Positions 1 through 7,798 of a stretch of DNA of 44,162 nt are shown here, piece after piece. Both the position numbers and the translations under genes were made by a program. Numbering within the stretch: the stretch's first letter is position 1; every line of letters starts with the position of its first letter. The stretch is from Paracoccus aeridis (GTDB taxonomy: Bacteria; Pseudomonadota; Alphaproteobacteria; Rhodobacterales; Rhodobacteraceae): the NCBI RefSeq assembly GCF_004923205.2, contig NZ_SELD02000036.1:1-44162 (forward strand). Reading direction: 5' to 3'. The notes under the pieces are model-generated. The model saw only the letters and a list, made by a program, of their open reading frames with translations, did not search any database and had not been told where the DNA came from.

Positions 1-57
1 CGATCACTCCCTGAACCCGGCAGGGCAGTCAGGCCGGACGCTTACTAAGTTTCAGTC

Positions 58-258
58 GGCGCTCACGGCAACCTGCCGGAGCCTTCCATCCTGCTGGCCA
101 GTGACGGCTACGATTCTGATGATGTTCGCGAAACCAAGGAAGCGCGTGATGTGCTGCGGGTGATCCCTATGCGGAAATCCCGCAAGCTGCGCGTGGCGGT
201 GGGTCGCGCCCTCTACCAACTTCGTAACCTCGTCGAGCGCTCTTCTACAAGCTGAATT
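58..258 (+). pseudogene. IS5-type transposase C-terminal remnant (frameshifted)
   Basis: The plus-strand reading from about 58 resembles the C-terminal catalytic part of IS5-family DDE transposases: ASDGYDSDDVRE, then VIPMRKSRKLR, then LYQLRNLVER. In intact relatives LVER is followed by F-x-K-L-K; here the frame ends VERSSTS-stop at 253-255, while the next frame reads FYKLNY from 243, so a base has been lost near 241. There is no N-terminus and the homology stops at about 258. This is a dead fragment of an older insertion, not an active element. Confidence 0.7.
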
Positions 259-367
259 ACCTACTCACTCAGGTCCAACACCGTTTGCTGCAGACTCGAC
301 CCCTGACGGTGGCGGACAGTGACGCATGTTTCAGCAAAAGTTGGTCGGGGCGGTGTGCCAGCACCAC

Positions 368-1660
368 CTATCGCCCGAGGCGATCCTGCAGTCGCGACCA
401 CGCCACGGTGGCAATCACGGCAGGCTTCCGCATGAAGTGGAAGGGAATGGGGCGCGGCGGGGTCACGGGATAGTCCAGCTCGTCTTCCGGTGTGCCGGTC
501 GCCCAGTCCGCAAGAACCTTTCCCATGGCCGAGGCGAGTGCGACGCCACGCCCATTGTAACCCATTGCGGCGATCACGCCAGGCGCAACAAGGCTCAGGT
601 GAGGATAATGGTCCGCCGTCATGGCGACGAAGCCGCCCCAAGCATAACACCACGGGATCTCTCGAAGTTCGGGGTAGAGCTTGACCGACGCTTCGCGCAG
701 CACCTGCATCTGGCGGCGGGTGGCCCCGGCCGAGTAGTTGCCGCGCCCGCCCATGATGAACCGTCCCGCTGGGTCCTTGCGGAAATAGACCAGCAGCCGG
801 CGGCTGTCCGAGGCCGAGTGACCCTGGGGGAGGATCCGCCCGGCGATCTCCGGCGGCAGGATATCGGTGGCGACCTGGACCGAACGGATCGGCACCACGG
901 CTCGGTCCATCGGAGGCACGACGGAGGACGTGTAGCCGTTCGTGCAGACCAGCACCTTGCGGGCCAGGACCTCGCCGCCCTCGGTGCGCAGCAGGTGATC
1001 AGAACCACGCGTTTCGTGCGCCGTGACGCGGCTTCCTCCGTGGATGACCGCACCGGCCCGGATTGCTGCATCGGCTAGGCCCAACGCATAGTTCAGGGGA
1101 TGCAGGTTGCCGCCGCGTTCATCAATCATCGCCCCGCGATAAAGCTCGGTGCCCAACAGGGCCACGGTCGTATCCCGGTCCAGCATCCGCAGCGGGGCGC
1201 CGCGACGGGTCCATTGCTCGACCCGCCTCCGGACCACCGCATCCGCAGTGTCGTTGTGGACCGGCTGGATCCAGCCCGTCTGCCGCGCGTCGCAGTTGAT
1301 TCCGAGGCGTGCAACAAGATCAAACACGAACTGCCCTGCTCCGCCCGACGTGGCGACCATGCGGCCGCCCACCTTGGGTCCGAATTGCGCCTCGATCGTG
1401 TCAGGGTCTTCCTTCAGCCCGGGATTGACCTGGCCGCCATTGCGCCCCGAGGCGCCCCAGCCAGGAGCGTGGGTTTCCAGCACGATGACGCGTTTTCCCC
1501 GCTCAGCCAGGTGGAGGGCAGCGGAAAGCCCGGTGAAGCCCGCTCCGATCACCGCCACGTCGCATTCCGCTTTCCCGCGCAGTGGAGGGCAGTTCGGGGC
1601 GGGGTTTGCAGTCGCGGTCCACAGCGAGTTGGCGATCACGTCTTCTTCGTTCTCGATCAT
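368..1660 (-). CDS. FAD-dependent oxidoreductase (DAO / PuuB-like amine or amino-acid oxidase)
   Basis: 430-residue flavoprotein of the D-amino-acid oxidase (DAO) superfamily, expected to oxidise the C-N bond of an amino acid or (gamma-glutamyl) polyamine in the cytoplasm. The dinucleotide-binding motif VIGAGFTG lies at residues 38-45 and the ribose-binding Glu is near 62. It is followed by GWGASGRNGGQ, typical of the PuuB/GlyOx-like group, and a C-terminal GYNGRGVALA flavin-contact segment. The start at 1660 has AAGGAG about 7 bases upstream; the longer in-frame reading to 1732 runs into the regulator gene. It lies 14 bp behind the XRE-cupin regulator gene, so the two form an operon divergent from an amino-acid ABC transporter. 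E. coli pairs PuuR (XRE-cupin) with PuuB in the same way, which suggests but does not prove a polyamine-type substrate. Confidence 0.88.
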   Translation of the reverse strand: MIENEEDVIANSLWTATANPAPNCPPLRGKAECDVAVIGAGFTGLSAALHLAERGKRVIVLETHAPGWGASGRNGGQVNPGLKEDPDTIEAQFGPKVGGRMVATSGGAGQFVFDLVARLGINCDARQTGWIQPVHNDTADAVVRRRVEQWTRRGAPLRMLDRDTTVALLGTELYRGAMIDERGGNLHPLNYALGLADAAIRAGAVIHGGSRVTAHETRGSDHLLRTEGGEVLARKVLVCTNGYTSSVVPPMDRAVVPIRSVQVATDILPPEIAGRILPQGHSASDSRRLLVYFRKDPAGRFIMGGRGNYSAGATRRQMQVLREASVKLYPELREIPWCYAWGGFVAMTADHYPHLSLVAPGVIAAMGYNGRGVALASAMGKVLADWATGTPEDELDYPVTPPRPIPFHFMRKPAVIATVAWSRLQDRLGR

Positions 1661-1674
1661 ACCTTGCGCTCCTT

Positions 1675-2283
1675 TCAATAGACGGCCGGCGTCACGATCC
1701 ACAGAACCTCGGCCGCCTCGCTGTCCTCGCACCAGAAGCGGATCATGCGTGTCGCTTCAAAGGCAAAGCTGTCTCCGGTGTTCAGCCGGCGCGTGTCGCC
1801 ATCGACCTCAAGCATCAGCTGACCGCACAGCACGGTGCCGCATTTCGCGCCGCTCGGATGGTTGTAGGGTGTCTCGCCGGACGAGCCGCCCGGACGGATC
1901 ACCAGCCGCATCATCTGGATGCCGGTGCAGCTGTCGGGCGTCATCAGTTCCTTGATCATTCCCTTGGCGCCAAGGTCCAGTACCCGCCGCTGAGGCCGCC
2001 GCACCACCAGACCGTCGGTGTCATCCGCATCGGACGTGTCGAACAGCCAACCCACGGGCATTTCCAACGCGCCGCAGATCGCTCCCAGCGACCGGACGGA
2101 GGGCATGGTCAGGCCCCGCTCGACCTGGCTGATCAGCCCTGTCGAAACTTCAGCGCGCCGCGCAACCTCCTTCAGCGAAAGGCCACGGACCTTGCGCCTG
2201 CGCCGCAGTCGCGCGCCGAGGCTGTCCCGCTCTGCCGCATCAGCAGACGGCTCGATGACCAAGGAGTTCGGAGGCGAGGACAT
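1675..2283 (-). CDS. XRE-family regulator with C-terminal cupin (PuuR-like)
   Basis: 202 residues. An N-terminal Cro/CI helix-turn-helix lies at about 22-78 (LGARLRRRRKVRGLSLKEVA, then STGLISQVERG). A single cupin domain lies at about 115-198 (RPGGSSGETPYNHPSG, then GDSFAFEA) and ends in VTPAVY. Such proteins usually repress nearby catabolic and transport genes and sense a small metabolite through the cupin. I chose the ATG at 2283 because it starts just before the HTH; the open frame extends to 2355 without a good ribosome site. The gene is transcribed away from the ABC operon at 2377 across a 93-bp shared region, so autoregulation and control of both arms is likely (inference). Confidence 0.88.
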   Translation of the reverse strand: MSSPPNSLVIEPSADAAERDSLGARLRRRRKVRGLSLKEVARRAEVSTGLISQVERGLTMPSVRSLGAICGALEMPVGWLFDTSDADDTDGLVVRRPQRRVLDLGAKGMIKELMTPDSCTGIQMMRLVIRPGGSSGETPYNHPSGAKCGTVLCGQLMLEVDGDTRRLNTGDSFAFEATRMIRFWCEDSEAAEVLWIVTPAVY

Positions 2284-2376
2284 GCGTTGACAACCCGATG
2301 TTCGTTTCGCCAAACTGTAACAATCCGGCAGAAGTTTCAATGCCGGTGAATCCATCAGGGGTACGGGAGGCTAAGC
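2284..2376. promoter_or_regulatory. Divergent promoter/operator region between regulator and ABC operon
   Basis: This 93-bp gap separates the minus-strand regulator from the plus-strand transporter operon. A TTGACA hexamer occurs at 2287-2292. An imperfect dyad built on GTTTCGCCAAAC lies at about 2304-2315 within a wider GTT...AAC frame, a plausible site for the XRE-cupin protein. The binding-protein gene at 2377 has a strong GGGAGG-type ribosome site. I see no convincing -10 at the right distance from the TTGACA, so exact promoters are not assigned. Confidence 0.35.
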
Positions 2377-3138
2377 ATGAACAAGGTGACCAAGGTGATG
2401 CGTGGTGCGATGCTGGCGCTCACGGCCAGTGTCGCGCTGTCAGGGCAAGTCCTGGCGCAGGATACCCTCAAGGTCGGCTCAACGCCGTCCGGCGTTCCGT
2501 TCACCTTCCTCGACGTGACGACCAATAAGATCGACGGCGTGATGGTCGATATCGTCAACGCCATCGGAGAAGCTGAAGGCTTCACGCCGGATGTCGAGGC
2601 CACGCAGTGGAGCGCGCTGATCCCGTCGCTGACCTCGGGAAAGATCGACGTGATCGCCGCTGCAATGTATGCGACCGAGGAGCGCGCCAAGGTCGTCGCC
2701 TTCACTGAGCCGGTTTATTCCTATGGCGAGGGGCTGTTCGTCGCCAAGGATGACACCACGCCCTACGCCTCGCTCGACGACCTAGAAGGCAAGGTGGTCG
2801 GTGCCCAGGTGGGCACCGCCTATGTCGCGCCGCTGCAGGCCAACGACAAGCTGAAGGAGGTGAGGGTCTATGACACCATCGCCGACATCATGCGCGACGT
2901 GTCGTTAGGCCGGATCGATGCGGGCTTTGGTGACCGCCCGATCGTCGCCTATCAGCTGTCGCAGGGTGCCTCCGACGTGCGGCTCGTGCCAGAATATGAA
3001 AGCACGATTGTCGGCGACGTGGCGATTGCCGTGCGCCAGAACGAACCCGAGTTGCTGACCCGGATGAACTCGGGCCTCGCAAAGATCAAGGAGTCCGGCA
3101 AGCTGGACGAGATCATCGCCGAGTGGGGCATCGAGTAA
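2377..3138 (+). CDS. Amino-acid-type ABC transporter substrate-binding protein (SBP family 3)
   Basis: 253-residue periplasmic binding protein of the polar amino-acid/opine type. A Sec signal peptide spans about 1-27 (KVTKVMRG, hydrophobic core, then LAQ-DT). The mature part opens LKVGSTPSGVPFTF, followed by DGVMVDIVNAIGE, the usual lobe I ligand-binding block, then GKIDVIAAAMYATEERAKVV and VGAQVGTAY. It is the first gene of a four-gene plus-strand operon. A 10-bp GC hairpin (3147-3173) separates it from the permease gene, a position that often lets the binding protein be made in excess. Substrate unknown; the neighbouring oxidase and dehydrogenase suggest an amino acid, amine or opine. Confidence 0.9.
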   Translation: MNKVTKVMRGAMLALTASVALSGQVLAQDTLKVGSTPSGVPFTFLDVTTNKIDGVMVDIVNAIGEAEGFTPDVEATQWSALIPSLTSGKIDVIAAAMYATEERAKVVAFTEPVYSYGEGLFVAKDDTTPYASLDDLEGKVVGAQVGTAYVAPLQANDKLKEVRVYDTIADIMRDVSLGRIDAGFGDRPIVAYQLSQGASDVRLVPEYESTIVGDVAIAVRQNEPELLTRMNSGLAKIKESGKLDEIIAEWGIE

Positions 3139-3146
3139 GACCTGCC

Positions 3147-3173
3147 GGGGCGGCGGTTGATTGCCGCCGTCCC
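3147..3173 (+). terminator. GC hairpin after binding-protein gene (partial terminator or mRNA stabiliser)
   Basis: GGGGCGGCGG at 3147-3156 pairs with CCGCCGTCCC at 3164-3173 across a 7-base loop, giving 10 pairs with one G-U. It sits 9 bases after the stop of the binding-protein gene and before the permease ATG at 3206. There is no T-tract, so partial termination or 3'-end protection is more likely than full termination. Confidence 0.6.
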
Positions 3174-3205
3174 GTCTGACCGCGCATAGAACGGGACATT
3201 CGCTG

Positions 3206-3856
3206 ATGAGTTTCTGGGAACGGGCGACCGACTATTTGCCGCTGCTGATGGAGGGGGTGTGGCTGACGCTGGTCGTCACCTTCTTCTCTGTCATCCTCAG
3301 CACGTTTCTGGGCTTTGTCTGGGCGGTAATGGCCTGGACGCGCATCCCTGTGCTGGTCGCGCTGAGCCGCGGGTTCGTCACGATCATCCGCGGTATTCCG
3401 ATCATCGTGCAGCTCTTCTACATCTACTTCGTGATGCCCGAAATCGGGATCAACCTGACTGCCATGCAGGCCGGGATCATCGGTCTGGGCATCGCCTACT
3501 CGGCCTATCAGGCTGAAAACTTCCGCGCCGGGATCGAGGCCATCGACAAGGGCCAGATCGAGGCCGCCCATTCGATCGGCATGACCGACCAGCTCGTCAT
3601 GCGGCGCGTGATCCTGCCGCAGGCGATCCGCATCGTGCTGCCGCCCTTTGGCAACACGATCATCATGATCCTGAAAGACTCGTCGCTCGTCTCGACCATT
3701 ACCGTGGCCGAACTGACGCGGCAGGGACAGCTCATCGCGGCCTCGACCTTCGACAACATGACGGTCTTCACGCTGGTGGCGCTGATCTATCTCGCACTCA
3801 GCCTGCCACTGACCTTCCTCACCCGGCACCTGGAAAAGAGGTATTCGCAGGCATGA
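3206..3856 (+). CDS. Amino-acid ABC transporter permease (HisM/GlnP type)
   Basis: 216-residue inner-membrane permease of the HEQRO polar amino-acid family. It opens [21 protein letters not shown], with several hydrophobic spans, [14 protein letters not shown], and the coupling-loop motif at about 100-125 ([18 protein letters not shown]), followed by [20 protein letters not shown]. The ATG at 3206 was chosen; an in-frame TTG at 3161 would start inside the hairpin stem. The stop overlaps the ATPase start by 4 bp (ATGA at 3853). Only one permease gene is present, so it probably acts as a homodimer with two copies of the ATPase. Confidence 0.9.
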   Translation: MSFWERATDYLPLLMEGVWLTLVVTFFSVILSTFLGFVWAVMAWTRIPVLVALSRGFVTIIRGIPIIVQLFYIYFVMPEIGINLTAMQAGIIGLGIAYSAYQAENFRAGIEAIDKGQIEAAHSIGMTDQLVMRRVILPQAIRIVLPPFGNTIIMILKDSSLVSTITVAELTRQGQLIAASTFDNMTVFTLVALIYLALSLPLTFLTRHLEKRYSQA

Positions 3857-4587
3857 TCCAGGTTCAGGATATCCATAAATCATTCGGCACGCTGCAGGTC
3901 ATCAAGGGCGTATCGTTTGACGTCAAGAAGGGTGAGGTGGTCTGCATTATCGGCCCTTCCGGCTCGGGCAAGTCGACGATCCTACGGTGCATCAACGGGC
4001 TGGAGACTTATCAGCGCGGCTCGATCCTGATCGAGGGCGCAAAGGTCGATCCTGCCAGCCGCGCGATCACCGACATCCGGACGCAGGTGTCGATGGTGTT
4101 CCAGCGCTTCAACTTGTTCCCGCATCGAACAGCGCTGGAAAACGTCATGGAAGGCCCGGTCTTCGTCAAGAAGATGAATCGCGCCCCGGCGCGGGACGAG
4201 GCGGTAGCTCTGCTGGACAAGGTCGGCCTAGGAGCCAAGCTGGACACCTATCCGGCTAAGCTCTCGGGCGGGCAGCAGCAACGTGTCGCGATTGCGCGTG
4301 CACTGGCGATGAAGCCCAAGGCGATCCTTTTCGATGAGCCCACATCGGCGCTAGACCCGGAGCTGGTGGGCGAGGTGCTCGCGGTAATGCGTGACATCGC
4401 GGCCGCTGGCATGACGATGGTCGTCGTCACGCACGAGATGGAGTTCGCCCGGGCAGTGGCCGACCGCGTCCTCTTCCTCGAAGGTGGTGCGATCGTCGAG
4501 CAGGGTTCCCCGCAGGAGGTGCTGCGCAATCCGCAGCATCCCCGCACCCAGGACTTCCTGCATCGCGTCATTCATCCCATGGAGTGA
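3853..4587 (+). CDS. Amino-acid ABC transporter ATP-binding protein (GlnQ/HisP type)
   Basis: 244-residue cytoplasmic ATPase that drives the transporter. Walker A GPSGSGKS is at 34-41, the Q-loop is FQRFNLFPH, the signature LSGGQQQR is at 137-144, and Walker [12 protein letters not shown] is at about 158-168, with the switch His in VVVTHEMEF. Length and motif spacing are normal for the polar amino-acid group. It is translationally coupled to the permease by a 4-bp overlap and is followed directly by the dehydrogenase gene, whose alternative GTG at 4584 overlaps this stop. Confidence 0.93.
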   Translation: MIQVQDIHKSFGTLQVIKGVSFDVKKGEVVCIIGPSGSGKSTILRCINGLETYQRGSILIEGAKVDPASRAITDIRTQVSMVFQRFNLFPHRTALENVMEGPVFVKKMNRAPARDEAVALLDKVGLGAKLDTYPAKLSGGQQQRVAIARALAMKPKAILFDEPTSALDPELVGEVLAVMRDIAAAGMTMVVVTHEMEFARAVADRVLFLEGGAIVEQGSPQEVLRNPQHPRTQDFLHRVIHPME

Positions 4588-4589
4588 TC

Positions 4590-5480
4590 ATGGGCAGGCT
4601 CGTCTATGTGGACGCGACGCCGCACAGCGTTCGGCTGCTCCAGGATCTCGACTACCCAAAGGGCATGGTCATCCATGAAGGCGACCCGGATCCCGCGCAG
4701 TTGCGTGACCTGATCGGCGATGCCGAGATCGTCTGGAACGGGCATACCTACATGACCGCCGACGACCTTGACGCCGCCCCGTCGCTGCGGCGGATCGTTT
4801 TCCTGGGCACGGGCGCCTCATCTTATATCGACATGCCCGCGGCCGAGGCACGTGGCATCACTGTCGAGACGATCCGGGGCTATGGCGACCAGGCCGTTGG
4901 TCAGCATGCCATCACCTTGGCACTGAGTGCGCTGCGCCAGGTCACCCTGATGGACCGCAGCGTCCGCGCTGGCCATTGGGAGCCGCTCGCCGGCCGCGAG
5001 TTCGAGGATCTGACATTCGGCGTCGTGGGCATGGGCGGGATCGGGCGTGCGACAACTGGGCTCGCCGCAGCCCTGGGGTTCCGGGTGATCGGGTGGAACC
5101 GTTCGCCCTTGAGCGATGCACCATGTCCACTTGTGTCGCTCGATGCTCTGCTGGAATCGGCTGACGTGATCAGCCTGCATCTGGCGTTGACCCCGGAAAC
5201 TGCAAAGATGATTGATGCCACTGCGCTGAGCCGGATGCGGTCGATTGCCGTGCTTGTCAACACTGCCAGGGCTGGGATCATCGACACCAAGGCGCTGGTC
5301 GCAGCCCTAGAGGCAAACCCGCTCAGCCACGCGGCCTTGGATGTCTTCGACGAAGAGCCGTTGCGGCTTGATCATCCCCTGCTGTCCCTGCCCAACGTCA
5401 CCGTTACGGCACATGCTGGGTTCAAGACAGATGCCGCTCTGCGCCGACTGCTTCTGGAGGCCTTGGCGCGGACGCAATGA
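4590..5480 (+). CDS. D-isomer-specific 2-hydroxyacid dehydrogenase, NAD-binding
   Basis: 296-residue cytoplasmic oxidoreductase interconverting a 2-hydroxyacid and a 2-oxoacid with NAD(P). The Rossmann motif GMGGIG is at 147-152. The catalytic set of the family is visible: Arg227 in NTARAG, Glu256 in DVFDEEP and His275 in TAHAG. The ATG at 4590 has GGAG 5 bases upstream; a GTG at 4584 in the same frame overlaps the ATPase stop and is possible. As last gene of the transport operon it plausibly handles a 2-oxoacid released from the imported substrate, for example after deamination by the divergent FAD oxidase (inference). Confidence 0.88.
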   Translation: MGRLVYVDATPHSVRLLQDLDYPKGMVIHEGDPDPAQLRDLIGDAEIVWNGHTYMTADDLDAAPSLRRIVFLGTGASSYIDMPAAEARGITVETIRGYGDQAVGQHAITLALSALRQVTLMDRSVRAGHWEPLAGREFEDLTFGVVGMGGIGRATTGLAAALGFRVIGWNRSPLSDAPCPLVSLDALLESADVISLHLALTPETAKMIDATALSRMRSIAVLVNTARAGIIDTKALVAALEANPLSHAALDVFDEEPLRLDHPLLSLPNVTVTAHAGFKTDAALRRLLLEALARTQ

Positions 5481-5484
5481 CAGC

Positions 5485-5509
5485 TGCAAGCATGCGCTTC
5501 CATGCTGCA
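5485..5509 (+). terminator. Hairpin terminator candidate after the first operon
   Basis: TGCA-A-GCATG at 5485-5494 pairs with CATGCTGCA at 5501-5509 around the loop CGCTTC: nine pairs with one bulged A, beginning 5 bases after the dehydrogenase stop. There is no T-run. The position between two same-strand operons supports a transcript end. Confidence 0.45.
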
Positions 5510-5625
5510 AGCCGTGCAGCGTGAGGCGGAATGTGCGGTTCGGGCGTCTGGAAGTCCTGCTCCGTGTTGGCGGGGTCGGTGCCTAACGACGCTCCTCGCC
5601 GAACTGCACGTCCTCAAGAAAAGCG

Positions 5626-5655
5626 TTGACACCACACAAACACCGTTCCCATAGT
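5626..5655 (+). promoter_or_regulatory. Sigma-70-like promoter for the peptide-importer/GGT operon
   Basis: A perfect TTGACA at 5626-5631 is followed, after 18 bases, by CATAGT at 5650-5655 (4 of 6 to TATAAT). It lies about 68 bases upstream of the first ATG of the operon (5723), in a locally AT-richer stretch. This is the best promoter match in the 242-bp gap. Confidence 0.45.
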
Positions 5656-5722
5656 CGAACCAATGTTGATTTGGTTTGACGCCGTGGTTCAGCAGGCGAG
5701 CGCGACGGGGACGAGGGACGAC

Positions 5723-6691
5723 ATGCTTCTGAGGGTGGAAGACCTCCAGGTCGCTTTCGGCGCCACGCAGGTGATCTCGGGTGTCGATCTTGCGGTTGCC
5801 GCGGGTGAGACGCTGGCCATCGTCGGTGAATCCGGCAGCGGGAAAAGCGTGACCTCGCTTGCCGTCATGGGCCTTCTCGGCGCGAAGGGCGTGCGGATCG
5901 CGGGCAGGGCCGAGTTCGACGGACAGCCGCTCGACCTGACGCGCCCCGGCGGCACGGCCAAGCTTCGGGGCGACCAGATCGCGATGATCTTCCAGGAGCC
6001 GATGACGTCGCTGAACCCCGCCTTCCGCATCGGCGATCAGATCGCCGAGGCCGTGCTGTGCCACCGCAGCGTGTCCGAGGTGGAAGCGAAGGGACGCGCG
6101 CTCGACATCATGCGCAAGGTCGGGATCTCGGCGCCGGAACGCCGCATGCGGCAGTATCCGCACGAGCTTTCGGGCGGGATGCGCCAGCGGGTCATGATCG
6201 CGATGGCACTGGTGAACGAGCCGCAGCTCCTGATCGCGGACGAGCCGACCACCGCGCTGGACGTGACGATCCAGGCGCAGATCCTCGACCTGATCTCGCG
6301 GTTGCAGCGGGACCGGGGGATGGCGGTCGTCTTCATCACCCACGACCTTGGCGTCGTGGCCCAGGTCGCGCACAGGGTTGCGGTCATGTATGCCGGCCGG
6401 ATCGCCGAGACCGGGTCCGTCGCGCAGGTGTTCGACGACCCGCAGCATCCCTATACCATCGGGCTTCTCGGCTCGATCCCGTCGCTCACCGGGCCTCGCA
6501 CGCGGCTGACGACGGTGCCCGGATCGGTGCCGTCGCCGGCCGAGATGCCGCAGGGCTGCCGCTTCTCGACGCGCTGCCCCTTCGCCCAGCCGAAATGCGC
6601 CCAGCAGCCCCTGCTGCGAGAGATCGCGGCGGGTCACCGCGCCGCCTGTCACTTCGCGCCGCTGGAACTGAACTTCGGGGCCGCCGCATGA
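5723..6691 (+). CDS. Peptide/glutathione-type ABC transporter ATP-binding protein (DppD-like)
   Basis: 322-residue ATPase of the oligopeptide/nickel group. Walker A GESGSGKS at 35-42, signature LSGGMRQR at 149-156, Walker [13 protein letters not shown] about 20 residues later, and FITHDLGVV. The family's C-terminal extension is present, with its Cys cluster (GCRFSTRCPFAQPKC). Start chosen at 5723 (MLLRVEDLQ) with GAGGGA upstream; an upstream ATG at 5663 adds 20 unlikely residues just after the predicted promoter. First gene of a six-gene operon; overlaps the next ATPase gene by 4 bp (ATGA). Confidence 0.92.
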   Translation: MLLRVEDLQVAFGATQVISGVDLAVAAGETLAIVGESGSGKSVTSLAVMGLLGAKGVRIAGRAEFDGQPLDLTRPGGTAKLRGDQIAMIFQEPMTSLNPAFRIGDQIAEAVLCHRSVSEVEAKGRALDIMRKVGISAPERRMRQYPHELSGGMRQRVMIAMALVNEPQLLIADEPTTALDVTIQAQILDLISRLQRDRGMAVVFITHDLGVVAQVAHRVAVMYAGRIAETGSVAQVFDDPQHPYTIGLLGSIPSLTGPRTRLTTVPGSVPSPAEMPQGCRFSTRCPFAQPKCAQQPLLREIAAGHRAACHFAPLELNFGAAA

Positions 6692-7794
6692 GCGCGGACG
6701 TCATCATGTCGGCGCGCGGCCTGAAACGGCACTTCCAGGGTTCTGGCGCGCTGTTCCGCAAGCCTGCGCCGGTCCGTGCCGTGGATGGCGTGTCGCTGGA
6801 TATCCGGCGGGGCGAGACCTTCGCCATCGTGGGCGAGTCCGGTTCCGGCAAGTCCACGCTGGCGCGGCTTCTCGCCCGCCTGCTGGAGCCGACGGCCGGC
6901 AGCGTCACCTTCGAGGGCAAGGAGATCGCGAACCTCTCGGGCGCGGCGCTGAGGGACCTGCGCCGGGACGTGCAGTTCATCTTCCAGGATCCGTTTTCGT
7001 CGCTGAACCCGCGCGCCAGCGTGGGCAGGCTCATCGGCGAGCCGCTGGAAACCCATTTCCCGAAGATGACCGCTGCCGAACGGCGCGAGCGCGTGGCCGA
7101 GCTGCTGCGACAGGTCGGCCTGCGTCCCGAACACATGGGCCGCTATCCGCACGAGTTCTCGGGCGGGCAGCGCCAGCGGATCGGCATCGCGCGGGCGCTC
7201 GCCTCGCGTCCGACGCTGGTGATCGGGGACGAGCCGGTCAGCGCGCTCGACGTGTCGGTGCAGGCGCAGGTGGTGAACCTGCTCGCGGACCTGCGCGAGG
7301 CCCTTGGGCTGACGATGATCGTGATCGCCCACGACCTCGCGGTGATCCGGCACATGTCGAACCGCGTGGCGGTGATGTATCTCGGCACGCTGGTTGAGGT
7401 CGGCGAGACAGACACGCTGTTCGCCGAGCCGCGCCACCCCTACACCCGCGCGCTGCTCGCCGCGATCCCGGAGCCCGCGCCGGGCGTGTCGCGCCCGGCC
7501 GAGGCGATCGGCGGCGAAATCCCGTCGCCCGCGGCGCCCCCGCCGGGTTGCCGGTTCCACACCCGCTGCACCTACGTGCAGGAGCGGTGCCGGGTGGACG
7601 TGCCGGAGCTTATCGACGACGCCGGCGACGGCCATCCCGTCGCGTGCCATTTCTGGCGCGAGATCGCGGCGCGGCACCCCTTCGCGCCGCCCGTCGAGCG
7701 GCAGGGGCATGGCCCCGCTGCCGAGCGCGTCGCCCTTTACCGCCACGCCGTCGCGCGGGCGGAGCCCATCGCAACAACGACAACAGGGAAGTAA
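6688..7794 (+). CDS. Peptide/glutathione-type ABC transporter ATP-binding protein (DppF-like)
   Basis: 368-residue second ATPase, which pairs with the DppD-like subunit. Walker A GESGSGKS at 49-56, FIFQDPFSSLNPR, signature FSGGQRQR, Walker B VIGDEPVSALDVSVQAQ, and a C-terminal GCRFHTRCTYVQERC Cys-rich motif typical of these proteins. It runs about 40 residues longer than common DppF proteins at the C-terminus (after VACHFWREIA). The true start is the ATG at 6688, overlapping the previous stop. It ends 4 bases before the binding-protein ATG. Confidence 0.92.
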   Translation: MSADVIMSARGLKRHFQGSGALFRKPAPVRAVDGVSLDIRRGETFAIVGESGSGKSTLARLLARLLEPTAGSVTFEGKEIANLSGAALRDLRRDVQFIFQDPFSSLNPRASVGRLIGEPLETHFPKMTAAERRERVAELLRQVGLRPEHMGRYPHEFSGGQRQRIGIARALASRPTLVIGDEPVSALDVSVQAQVVNLLADLREALGLTMIVIAHDLAVIRHMSNRVAVMYLGTLVEVGETDTLFAEPRHPYTRALLAAIPEPAPGVSRPAEAIGGEIPSPAAPPPGCRFHTRCTYVQERCRVDVPELIDDAGDGHPVACHFWREIAARHPFAPPVERQGHGPAAERVALYRHAVARAEPIATTTTGK

Positions 7795-7798
7795 GAAC

